From Myxococcales bacterium (GTDB lineage Bacteria; Myxococcota_A; Polyangia; Palsa-1104; SHYY01): DNA of 64,000 bases. The DNA lies in NCBI GenBank assembly GCA_009692555.1, contig SHYY01000005.1:1-64000 (forward strand), in the 5' to 3' direction. Shown piece by piece: positions 1 to 7,449 of the stretch; within the stretch, counting starts at the first letter, position 1, and the number at the start of each line of letters is the position of its first letter. Below the pieces are notes generated by a model. That model did not search any database and was not told the origin of the DNA. It worked only from the letters and a program-made list of their open reading frames with translations. Made by a program: the position numbers and the translations under genes.

Positions 1-249
1 CGTAGTCGTAGTCGTAGTCGATTCAGGGGCACTCGCGCGCGGGGGATCAGCTCTCCGGCACATGCGCGTGAGCATCTCCACGATGCGGGTCAGCAACTCC
101 ATGGCCTGTCGCGGAGTGTCTTCCAAGGCGAGTTGCAGGACCGCAAAGGCATCCACGATCGCCTTGCACTCCATCGCGGAGCCGCGGGCGATGCTGTAGA
201 AGCGGGCGCCATCCGGCGCTCCGAACCGGCCCGCTCCCTCGGCGATGCA
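1..249 (-). pseudogene. Truncated four-helix-bundle (S23/IVS-type) protein, C-terminal part, runs off the window edge
   Basis: Read on the minus strand this encodes an AEGAGRFG motif, then FYSIARGSAMECKAIVDAF and two further helices ending in EMLTRMCRRADPP. These are the loop and helices 3-4 of the S23 / 23S-rRNA-intervening-sequence four-helix-bundle family, whose usual form carries NIAEG followed by a FL.IARGS.E motif. The usual N-terminal half (helices 1-2) is absent: upstream codons give unrelated low-complexity residues and a Val run from the CGTAGT array at 338-364. After the last helix the frame runs into a Thr-Thr tail coded by the CGACTA repeat at positions 20-1 and leaves the window. 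It is probably a decayed copy of a dispersed gene family. Function in these genomes is unknown; RNA or nucleic-acid binding is only inferred from Avd/S23 relatives. Confidence 0.6.
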
Positions 250-337
250 GGGGGCATCCTCCTGGGTGGCCAGGGTGGTCGGTTGGCAGGAGGAATTTGT
301 TGCGGGAGGAAGTTCGATTGCCGTCGCTGCGGACGTG

Positions 338-410
338 ACGACTACGACTACGACTACGACTACGTGACGAGCAAGAGCCAACAAGAGGGCCCCCTCCGCT
401 GTTAAGCACC
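338..410 (+). repeat. CGACTA tandem array plus conserved flank (copy 1)
   Basis: Positions 338-364 are a near-perfect ACG-ACT tandem array. It is followed by CGTGA, a G/C-rich GAGGGCCCCC stretch and GTTAAGCACCC ending at about 411. The same order (array, CGTGA, GAGGGACCCCC, GTTAAGCACCC) recurs at 25883-25948. An inverted copy of the array (CGTAGT) occupies positions 1-20, so the S23-like fragment is bracketed by arrays in opposite orientation. This looks like one boundary of a dispersed element rather than a random microsatellite. Confidence 0.7.
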
Positions 411-463
411 CCAGGAGGAATCGCCAGATGACGGGTGGCGGGTGCGCGGTCTAAGATGCCCTC

Positions 464-1702
464 ATGCGCGTAGCCTTCGCCTTCGGCCTCCCCTCCCTCG
501 TCTGCGCCGCGCTGCTCGGCGCGTGCGGTAACAACGCGACCCCCTACGTCGAGGAGGACTTCGCGATGAACCCCAGCGACGACGGCGGGGCGCAGGAGGA
601 CGGCGGCGGCGGCGGGTGCAGCCCGGCCTGCAACGGCCTCACCCCGCACTGCAACGCGACCATGCACTGCGTCGGCTGCGTCGACGACAGCCACTGCGCG
701 GCAGGCACCTTCTGCAAGCAGACCAGCGAGGCGATCGCCACCTGCACCCCCGGCTGCATGGACGACAAGCGCTGCCCGGTCGGCTCGAAGTGCTGCAACA
801 AGTCGTGCGTCGCCACCGCCACCGACCCGCAGAACTGCGGCGCATGCGGGACCGCCTGCAAGGGCGTCCACGCCCAGGCGACGTGCGCGGCCGGCAAGTG
901 CGCCCTCGCCGGCAAGTGCGACAGCGGCTGGGGCGACTGCAACAACAACCAGGCCGACGGCTGCGAGGCCAACCTGCTCGTCGACCCGAACAACTGCGTC
1001 ACCTGCGGAACCAAGTGCGCCATCGCCGGCGCCGTCAGCGCCTGCGCCAACGGGTGCTACGCCGCCGCCTGCACGTGGGGCTTCGACGACTGCAACAACA
1101 ACGAGATGGACGGCTGCGAGACCTCGGTGTTGATGGACGGCATAAACTGCGGCAAGTGCGGCGCGTCGTGCAAGAAACTCCCGAACGCCGCGGCCGGCTG
1201 CTTCAACGGCGCCTGCACCCTCGGCAAATGCGACATGGGCTTCTACGACTGCAACGGCGACGCGAAGGACGGCTGCGAGTCGAGCATCTTCGGCGACCCG
1301 AAGAACTGCGGGAAGTGCGGCGTCACCTGCCCGATGAACCAGCCCTTCTGCGCGATGGGCGTCTGCGGCCTCCAGCCGCCGTGCAAGAACCCGGGCGGCG
1401 GCGGACTGGTGCACGACAACGGCGCCGCGGAGAAGATCAACTACTGCTACGAGGCCAACGACACCATCGAGATCCGCTCGAAGAAGGCGTGCGAGTCGCA
1501 CTTCGGGATCGGCAAGTGCTGCGTCATCGCCGGCGGCTACTCGGGCATGCAGTACGGCGCCTGCGGTGGCGACGGTGGCAACGGGTCGATTCACTGGCAC
1601 TGGGACAATCACCCGAACGGCCACTGCGACCCGCTCTACGTGATCGGCGACGTGGTCTCGCCCGGCTGGTGCGGGAAGATCCTCGGCAGCCACACCAAGT
1701 AG
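464..1702 (+). CDS. Cysteine-rich secreted lipoprotein with DCN..DGCE repeats
   Basis: The 412-residue product starts with a lipoprotein signal peptide whose lipobox LLGAC places the lipidated Cys at residue 21. A Gly/Asp-rich linker follows, then a long Cys-rich body with repeated modules of the form NCG.CG..C and three copies of DCN...DGCE (DCNNNQADGCE, DCNNNEMDGCE, DCNGDAKDGCE). Such modules are typical of Myxococcota surface lipoproteins of unknown role. The last 90 or so residues form a different domain with Cys pairs (GKCCVIAGG) and a Trp/His patch (IHWHWDNHPNG) that I do not recognise. The gene converges on the M48 protease gene and only about 10 bases separate the stops. A surface-exposed, disulphide-stabilised binding protein is a reasonable inference; ligand unknown. 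Confidence 0.85.
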   Translation: MRVAFAFGLPSLVCAALLGACGNNATPYVEEDFAMNPSDDGGAQEDGGGGGCSPACNGLTPHCNATMHCVGCVDDSHCAAGTFCKQTSEAIATCTPGCMDDKRCPVGSKCCNKSCVATATDPQNCGACGTACKGVHAQATCAAGKCALAGKCDSGWGDCNNNQADGCEANLLVDPNNCVTCGTKCAIAGAVSACANGCYAAACTWGFDDCNNNEMDGCETSVLMDGINCGKCGASCKKLPNAAAGCFNGACTLGKCDMGFYDCNGDAKDGCESSIFGDPKNCGKCGVTCPMNQPFCAMGVCGLQPPCKNPGGGGLVHDNGAAEKINYCYEANDTIEIRSKKACESHFGIGKCCVIAGGYSGMQYGACGGDGGNGSIHWHWDNHPNGHCDPLYVIGDVVSPGWCGKILGSHTK

Positions 1703-1719
1703 CTCCTGGTGGCTACTTG
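1696..1719. terminator. Possible bidirectional hairpin between convergent genes
   Basis: CAAGTAGC (1696-1703) is an exact inverted repeat of GCTACTTG (1712-1719), with an 8-base loop, and it spans the stop codons of both convergent genes. There is no U-tract, so a classical intrinsic terminator is doubtful. Part of the symmetry simply arises because both genes end in Lys-TAG. Confidence 0.3.
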
Positions 1720-4067
1720 ATGCGGGCGCGGTGCTCACGGGCGATCTCGCTCCAGCCGCTCTTGCCGTCGAGGACCAGGTAGCGATCCCACGCGGCGGCG
1801 GCGTCCTTGTCCTTCGCCGCCTGCTCGCAGGTCATGGCGAGATTGAACCACGCGTCGGCGTAGCTGCCGTCGATCACGATCGCCCTCTGCAACGCGACCC
1901 GGGCGCGCCCGCTGTCGCCGCTCCCGGCAGCGACGGCGCCGAGGTTGTTCCACGCCTCCTTCGACTGCGGGGCCACCGCCACTGCGCGCTCGAGGATCTG
2001 GCGGGCGCGCTTGCGATCCTTCAGGTCGTCGAGGGCCGCGCCGAGGTTGACCAGCGCCGAGGGGTAGCTCGGATCGATCGCCAGCGCCGCCTCGTACTCG
2101 CTCGCCGCCTCGCGCAGCAAGCGCTCGTCGATCTTCGGTCCGGCGCGGAGGCCGGCGCCGCCCACCTCGCCCGCGCGCAGCTCGATCTTCCGCGCGCGCG
2201 AATTCGGGTCCACGTCGGTGGAGCGACGAAAGCGGGTCGACGGTGGCAGGGCGGAGAGGGCCTTCCGGTGCATCGCCACGCCGAGGTTCGAGCGCGCCGA
2301 CGTCGACTCCGGAAAGACCCCGAGGAAGACCTCGAAGCGGGAGGCCGCGCCCTCGAGGTCGTTCTCCTTCAGCGCCTTCACCGCGAGGTCGAAGCCGCGC
2401 ACCTTGGCGCGCAGGTCGAGCAGGTAGTCGCGCACGCGGGCGATCCGCTCGGCGTGGGTCGGATGGTTCATCCCGCGCGGGATCTCGCCGAGCTCGCGCC
2501 GCATCCCGTCGAAGAGTCCGAGGGTGGCCGCGGGATCGAAGCCGGCGCGGTAGCTGTAGAGCGCGCCGAACTGATCGGCCTCGAACTCGTGGGCGCGGGA
2601 GACGGTGTTCATGAGGTCGGCCAGGTCGCCGGCCCCGTTGAAGGCCCGACCCTGCGCCAGCGACGAAGCGACCGTCACCATCCCCATCCCGTGGCGGAGC
2701 GCGGCGTGGGCGCACTCGTGGGCCAGCACCGCGGCGAAGGCATCGTCGGTGTCGCCGAGCTTCTTCTGCACCAGGTCGATCAGGCCGCGAAAAAAGAGGA
2801 TCGTCCCGCCGGGGAGGGTGAGCGCGTTGACCATCGGGACATCGACCAGCACCACGCGGTAGCGCAGCTCGCCGGGAGGGCGATCGGAGACCCCGGTCAG
2901 GCGCTTGAGGATCCGGTCGAGGCGCGCCTGGAGCGCGGCGTCCTCGAGCCGGCCGAACTGCTTCTCGAGCTGCCGCGAGAGCTCCTGGCCGATCGCGACC
3001 TCCGAGGCCGAGTCGAGCACCTGCCCTTCGGCCAGCGAGTGGACGTTGCCGGTGAGCACCTGAAGCTTGGTCGAGGCCCAGCGACCGAGCTCGCTCTTCG
3101 GATCGATCGCCGCGGCGCGCGCCCAGGCCCGCTTCGCCTCCGGGATCTCGCCGCGCTCCTTGTGGACCAGGCCGATCTGATAGTGCGCCGCCTGGTAGTC
3201 CCCGTCGCTGGCGAGGGCCGCCTGGAAGCGCAGCGCCGCCTCGTCGAGATCGCCCCCCTCGTAGGCGTCGACGCCGAGAGCGAAGAGCGCCTCCTTCACA
3301 TGCGGCGCCTTCCGCCACGCCCTCCTGGCCTCGTCGCGACGCGCGATCTCGGGGCTGGCGCAGGCCACGCCCAGGAGGTACTGCGCCTCCTCGATCTCGG
3401 GGTGGGCGGCCACCACCCGCAAGAGCGCGGCGATCGCCCCGCGCGCGTCGCCCGCCGCGAGCTTGTTCTTGGCGGCGATGAAATCCTGCGCCGCGTCGCC
3501 CCACGTGAGGACCGCCTCCACCTCCTCGGCGTGGCGCTGCGCCGTGCGATCGACCAGTCGATCGATCTTCAGCCTCGCCGCCAGATCGAGCGCCCGGGTG
3601 CGTGCCGCGCCGTCGCCCCGCTTCGCCAGACCGGCGAGGGCATCGAGCAGCCCTACCCGTGCGTCGGTGGCGTTGCCGCCGCGAGCGATCGCCTGGTCGT
3701 AGGCCGAGGCCGCGCCGGCGAAGTCGCCTGCCGCGAGCGCGAGATCGCCGATCTCCTGGAGCGCCTCCGCTCCGGCGCGCCCCGGCTCCGCGCCGGCGGC
3801 CACCAGCAGCGCATGGGCCTCGGCGGGCTGACCGGTGCGCGCCAGGCAGTGGGCGAGGCGAACCCGGATCGTGCTGTTCCTTGGATCGGAGGCGGACGCC
3901 TTGCGATAGCACTTCACCGCCTCGTCGCAGCGGCCCGCAAGCGCCCACACGTTGCCCTGGATGAGCTGCTCGCCGCCCGCAGGACGGCCCTTGCCTCGGA
4001 TGCGCGGCGGTGCGGCCAGCGACGGGCCAGCGAGGGCCAGCAGCACGGTGATGGGAAACAGGCGCAT
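1713..4067 (-). CDS. Secreted M48 family metalloprotease flanked by TPR domains
   Basis: The start at 4067 (MRLFPITVLLALAG) gives a clean signal peptide and has a GGAGG ribosome binding site just upstream; a start at 4094 is possible but less likely. The 784-residue product has TPR-like helical repeats over roughly residues 35-340, then an M48 (Ste24/BepA-like) zinc metalloprotease domain with HECAH at 450-454 and the third ligand in EAD at 496-498, then more TPRs to the C-terminus. BepA-type proteases degrade or rescue outer-membrane assembly intermediates in the periplasm; TPRs bind the Bam/LPS machinery. TPRs on both sides of the protease make it longer than BepA (about 490 residues). Substrate is unknown. 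No obvious operon partners; the next gene is divergent. Confidence 0.9.
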   Translation of the reverse strand: MRLFPITVLLALAGPSLAAPPRIRGKGRPAGGEQLIQGNVWALAGRCDEAVKCYRKASASDPRNSTIRVRLAHCLARTGQPAEAHALLVAAGAEPGRAGAEALQEIGDLALAAGDFAGAASAYDQAIARGGNATDARVGLLDALAGLAKRGDGAARTRALDLAARLKIDRLVDRTAQRHAEEVEAVLTWGDAAQDFIAAKNKLAAGDARGAIAALLRVVAAHPEIEEAQYLLGVACASPEIARRDEARRAWRKAPHVKEALFALGVDAYEGGDLDEAALRFQAALASDGDYQAAHYQIGLVHKERGEIPEAKRAWARAAAIDPKSELGRWASTKLQVLTGNVHSLAEGQVLDSASEVAIGQELSRQLEKQFGRLEDAALQARLDRILKRLTGVSDRPPGELRYRVVLVDVPMVNALTLPGGTILFFRGLIDLVQKKLGDTDDAFAAVLAHECAHAALRHGMGMVTVASSLAQGRAFNGAGDLADLMNTVSRAHEFEADQFGALYSYRAGFDPAATLGLFDGMRRELGEIPRGMNHPTHAERIARVRDYLLDLRAKVRGFDLAVKALKENDLEGAASRFEVFLGVFPESTSARSNLGVAMHRKALSALPPSTRFRRSTDVDPNSRARKIELRAGEVGGAGLRAGPKIDERLLREAASEYEAALAIDPSYPSALVNLGAALDDLKDRKRARQILERAVAVAPQSKEAWNNLGAVAAGSGDSGRARVALQRAIVIDGSYADAWFNLAMTCEQAAKDKDAAAAWDRYLVLDGKSGWSEIAREHRARIK

Positions 4068-4183
4068 GGGTGGAGCCTCCAGAGGGGCGAGCATACTACC
4101 GACCGGGGCGCCGGGCGGGCGCCACCGACGGCAGGCACGTCGCGGCGATTGACCTCACGGCCCGACTTCGCCAGGATCCGGCC

Positions 4184-4522
4184 ATGAGCGATGCGGAGCG
4201 CGCCCGGTTCGAGGTCCTGCTCGAGCGGATCGAGACCCGGATCGAGATCCTCGTCGAGGGTCAATCCACGCTCGTCGCAAACTTCGGTGGGCTGGCGCGA
4301 AACGTCGGCATCTTGAGCGCCACCGTTGACCGGCTGGTCGATGGGCAGGCAGCCCTGACGGCGCGGGTCGGCACTATCGACACGCGGGTCGGCAATATCG
4401 AGACGCGGGTCGGAAATATCGAGACGGACATGCACGCGGTCAAGGACCACCTCGGCTTGAACGGCACCGCGAGGACCGCCCGGCGCATCGCGGCGAAGCG
4501 TCCAGCGAAGCCACGCAAGTAG
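4184..4522 (+). CDS. Small coiled-coil hypothetical protein
   Basis: The start at 4184 gives 112 residues (MSDAERARFEVLLERIETR). Nearly the whole chain is predicted helix with heptad-like repeats: LVEGQSTLVANFGGLARNV, then a repeated TRVGNIETRVGNIETDM segment, ending in a basic tail (RRIAAKRPAKPRK). The repeated DTRVGNI units suggest internal duplication, as in short coiled-coil proteins widespread in bacteria. No catalytic motif and no signal peptide are visible, so it is probably cytoplasmic. The basic tail could bind nucleic acid or membrane, but that is only inference. Confidence 0.65.
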   Translation: MSDAERARFEVLLERIETRIEILVEGQSTLVANFGGLARNVGILSATVDRLVDGQAALTARVGTIDTRVGNIETRVGNIETDMHAVKDHLGLNGTARTARRIAAKRPAKPRK

Positions 4523-4711
4523 GCTCTCGCCCTGTCCGCTCCGGTGCATCGCAGCGGAGTTCGTGGTCCGGCGGCATCCTGGCCGCTTTCACCGAGGGCG
4601 TTCCGTGAACCGGCGGCCACAGGTCTCGCCGATCGCAGCCCCCGAGGCCATCGTCGCGCCGGAACAGAGGTTGCCTTGGCCCCGCCGACCACCCACTCCT
4701 CCCGAGGTCCC

Positions 4712-5650
4712 ATGAACCATCGCCTGCGTACCGCCCTCGCGGCGATCGCCCTGCGCGTCCTCCACGGCTGCACCGACACCAGCCCCGCGCCCACCGACGC
4801 CGCCACCGACGGGGCGGCCGACGCCGGGGCCGGCCCCGACAGCGGAGCCGCTGACCTCACCCTGACCCCCGACGCGGCGAGCCCCGACATCGCGCTCCCC
4901 GACGGCGCTCTCCCCGACACTGCGCCCGCGAAGCTCACGATCCACATCCGCGCCAACACCGCCCTCTTCGCCCACACCGACGGCGCCTCCGGCCAGACCC
5001 CGCTCTCGGCCCGCGGCGGCATCCGCAGCCTGCGCCTCTATCGCCAGTCCAATGACCCGAACCCCGTCGAGCTGTTCCAACACGGCAAGAATCCGATCGA
5101 GGTCGGTTTCAACCAGGGCGACGACACCGTGGTCGCGACGATCGACCCGAAGGCGATCCCGGCCGCCAGCTACACCCTCGCCCGGATGGTGCAGACCCAC
5201 TCTCGCTTTCGCATCGCCGGGACCATGCACGAGCTCGCCAAGGCCAGCCCCGGCAGCTTCGACGATGTGCTGGTGGTCAGCAATGGAACCCTGCTCGACG
5301 GCCAGCTCCGCGACGCCGGCTACTACCTCTACCTCTTCGACGCGCAGGGCCAACCGCAGAAGAAGTTCACCGGCAACAACGCCCCGATCGCCGGCTATTC
5401 GACCACCGCCGGGGCCACCGCGAAGGTCGAGCAGGGCGAGTGGGCGATCTACTTCCCGATCAACCTCACCGTCGCTGCGAACGGCCCCGCCGGTTCGGAG
5501 CTGGCGATCGACGTGAACATGTACCAGTCGTTCCGCTGGACCGATTCGCCGCTCCCCGGCAACCAGGCCGGTGTCTTCGACGCCAGCCCGCTCGCCTATG
5601 AGGCGGTGGTCCGCTTCGGCGGCAACCGCTTCGACACGACGCTCAAGTAG
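4712..5650 (+). CDS. Secreted lipoprotein of unknown function
   Basis: The start at 4712 follows a GAGG motif and gives a 312-residue protein with a short signal peptide and an atypical lipobox VLHGC (Cys20). Residues 21-70 are an Ala/Asp/Pro/Thr linker with repeated PD.A units, common in Myxococcota lipoproteins. The rest (KLTIHIRANTALFAHTDG onward) is a beta-rich domain with motifs SLRLYRQSNDPNPVELFQHG and GYYLYLFDAQGQPQKKF. I do not recognise the domain. It ends two bases before the stop of the convergent cytochrome gene; the two Lys-TAG ends form a 12-base palindrome at 5645-5656. Confidence 0.8.
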   Translation: MNHRLRTALAAIALRVLHGCTDTSPAPTDAATDGAADAGAGPDSGAADLTLTPDAASPDIALPDGALPDTAPAKLTIHIRANTALFAHTDGASGQTPLSARGGIRSLRLYRQSNDPNPVELFQHGKNPIEVGFNQGDDTVVATIDPKAIPAASYTLARMVQTHSRFRIAGTMHELAKASPGSFDDVLVVSNGTLLDGQLRDAGYYLYLFDAQGQPQKKFTGNNAPIAGYSTTAGATAKVEQGEWAIYFPINLTVAANGPAGSELAIDVNMYQSFRWTDSPLPGNQAGVFDASPLAYEAVVRFGGNRFDTTLK

Positions 5651-5977
5651 CTACTTCGGCAGCCCGCGCACGTGGCGCACCACCGCGGCGATCTCGTCGT
5701 CGCTGAGCGCGCCCGAGAAGGCGGGCATCTTCAATCCACCGGTGAGGATCTGGTGCGCGATCTGGACATCGGTCAGGCGCTGCACCTCGTCGCGCGTGAG
5801 GTCCTTCGCCCCGAGCAGTCGCCCCTGCGGCGCGTCGCCCTTGCCGCGCTCGCCATGGCACTTGGCGCAGGTCTCGAGGAAGATCCGCGCTCCGTCGAAG
5901 CCACCGTCGGGGACCGCCGGACGGGGCCGCGCGCAGCCGGCCAGGAGCGCGAGCAGGAGGGTCAGGCCGCGGAGCAC
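5651..5977 (-). CDS. Single-haem c-type cytochrome lipoprotein
   Basis: A GTG start at 5977 gives 108 residues beginning with a lipoprotein signal (VLRGLTLLLALLAGC, Cys15). The mature part carries one haem-binding CAKCH (Cys37, Cys40, His41) and a likely distal Met84 in LKMPAFSG, the normal pattern of a class I cytochrome c. The open frame extends further upstream to 6088, but those codons cross a palindromic repeat and do not look coding. It should be anchored in the periplasm and shuttle single electrons; the partner is not evident. It is a monocistronic gene, convergent with the lipoprotein gene and separated from the upstream amidohydrolase gene by the 6001-6111 repeat. Confidence 0.85.
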   Translation of the reverse strand: MLRGLTLLLALLAGCARPRPAVPDGGFDGARIFLETCAKCHGERGKGDAPQGRLLGAKDLTRDEVQRLTDVQIAHQILTGGLKMPAFSGALSDDEIAAVVRHVRGLPK

Positions 5978-6000
5978 GGGCGCTGGTGGGTGCGATCCAA

Positions 6001-6111
6001 AAAAGGGGTCACGATCCGCTTCTCCGTCGGTGAGCGGTGGCCGGTCAACGCCCCACCCTGAGATCGTGACTTCAGGAATTTCGATCACTTGGCATGCTCT
6101 TGACCCCTTTT
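6001..6111. repeat. Nested inverted repeat in intergenic space
   Basis: AAAAGGGGTCA at 6001-6011 is an exact inverted repeat of TGACCCCTTTT at 6101-6111. Inside it GTCACGATC (6009-6017) matches GATCGTGAC (6062-6070) in reverse. The two nested stems bracket a 45-base core. It lies upstream of the cytochrome gene and downstream of the amidohydrolase pair. The architecture resembles a small MITE or REP-like element. Confidence 0.55.
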
Positions 6112-6165
6112 CAGGACCACACCCGGTCGCGCGCGCCGGTTACCACGCTCCCCGGCGAATCGCAA

Positions 6166-7449
6166 TCAGCGCCCCGTCGCCGCTCCCGTCGGGGCCTTCC
6201 GGTAGCGCTCGAACAGCGCGCTCTGCCGGCTGCGGGTCGACACCTTCCGCCCCCGGATGATCACCGCGCGGGCGTAGCTCCCGATCTCCAGCGGGTCGCC
6301 GCTCCACACCACGACGTTGGCCACCCTCCCCGGCGCGAGCGTGCCGTAGCGCGCCCCGAGCCCGTAGGCCTCGGCCGGGACGCGGGTGATCGCCGCCAGC
6401 GCCGCCGCGTACGGCAGCCCGGCGCGCACCGCGTTGCCGGCCTCCTGGCGAAGCTTGCGGGCGTTGTGTGTCTCGTTGGTGGAGATCGCCACCGCAACCC
6501 CCGCGGCGTGCAGCAGCGCCGCGTTGTCGTCGCGCGCGCCGAGCGAATCGAACGATTGCGGCCCGTTGACCAGCGGGAAGAGGATCACCGGCACCTTGGC
6601 CGAAGCCAGCTGGCTCGCCACCTTCCACGCCTCGGCCCCGCCCGCGATCACCGCCCGCAGCTTGAACTCCCGCGCCACCGCGAGCGCGGTGAGGATATCG
6701 GCCGCGCGGCTGACGTGAAACACCGTCACGATCGTGCGATCGAGCGCGAGGTTCAACGCCTCCAGATCGAGGCGGCTGGCGGCGAAGGCGCGCGTCTGGT
6801 TCCTCTCCCAGTCGGCGCGGCGACGGGCGAAGACGCGCGCATCGTCGAACGCCTCGCGCACCCGCAGGATCGCCGTGCCGTGGCCGCCGCCGCCCTGACC
6901 CTCGACGGCATGCGCGCCCAGGCGGATGTGCAGCGCGAGCGGAGCTTCGGCCAGCGCCTCGGCTGCGGTCGCCCCGTCGAGGTCGGCCCACGCCGACTGC
7001 CCGGAGAAAAGGCCACCGGTGGGGACCACCCCGGCGGAGGTCACGCCCTCGGCGCGCGTCACCGCGATCACCGACGAGGCGGGGTTGTAGCCATCGGCCG
7101 CCCGGAAGCCGGCCCGGATCCGGTCGCCGCCCCCCTGCTCGTCGTCGCGCGAGGTGCTCTCGAGCTCCACCTCGATCAGCCCAAGCGACGTCAGCGGGTC
7201 GGTCAGACCGGGCGTCACCACCGCGCCCTGCGCCGCGATCACCTCGGCCCCGGGCGGCGGGGTGAGCCCCTTGCCGACCTTCACGATCTTCCCGTTCTGG
7301 ATCACGACAACGCCGCCCTCGATCACCTCGCCCGTCCCGGTGTGCACCGTCGCACCGACGATGGCGATCCATGGGGGCGAAGGGGGTGGAGCGGGCGCGG
7401 CCTCCGCAGCCCCGGCAACCAGGGCCAGGAGCGTGATCCAGCGGTTCAT
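6166..7449 (-). CDS. Secreted amidohydrolase-like protein lacking the canonical HxH metal motif
   Basis: The 427-residue product has a signal peptide (MNRWITLLALVAGAAEAA) and the fold signature of imidazolonepropionase-like amidohydrolases: an N-terminal beta-sandwich (GATVHTGTGEVIEGGVVVIQNGKIVKVG) and a C-terminal PGRVANVVVWSGDPLE strand. Where active members read PG..D.H.H it reads VTPGLTDPLTSLGLIEVE, so the first two metal-binding His are missing. Other possible ligands remain (VFHVSR, STNETHNARK). The upstream gene overlaps it by ATGA, so the two are translated together and may form a heteromeric pair in which this subunit is degenerate or uses another metal site. Substrate unknown; peptidase or amidase chemistry in the periplasm is typical for secreted relatives. 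Confidence 0.85.
   Translation of the reverse strand: MNRWITLLALVAGAAEAAPAPPPSPPWIAIVGATVHTGTGEVIEGGVVVIQNGKIVKVGKGLTPPPGAEVIAAQGAVVTPGLTDPLTSLGLIEVELESTSRDDEQGGGDRIRAGFRAADGYNPASSVIAVTRAEGVTSAGVVPTGGLFSGQSAWADLDGATAAEALAEAPLALHIRLGAHAVEGQGGGGHGTAILRVREAFDDARVFARRRADWERNQTRAFAASRLDLEALNLALDRTIVTVFHVSRAADILTALAVAREFKLRAVIAGGAEAWKVASQLASAKVPVILFPLVNGPQSFDSLGARDDNAALLHAAGVAVAISTNETHNARKLRQEAGNAVRAGLPYAAALAAITRVPAEAYGLGARYGTLAPGRVANVVVWSGDPLEIGSYARAVIIRGRKVSTRSRQSALFERYRKAPTGAATGR

Noticed and set aside
1-410. Diversity-generating retroelement (S23 proteins are Avd relatives)
   Set aside because: No reverse transcriptase, template repeat or variable repeat is present in the window.
5645-5656. 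AAGTAGCTACTT palindrome between convergent genes
   Set aside because: It arises because both genes end in Lys-TAG and are adjacent; no loop or U-tract for a terminator.
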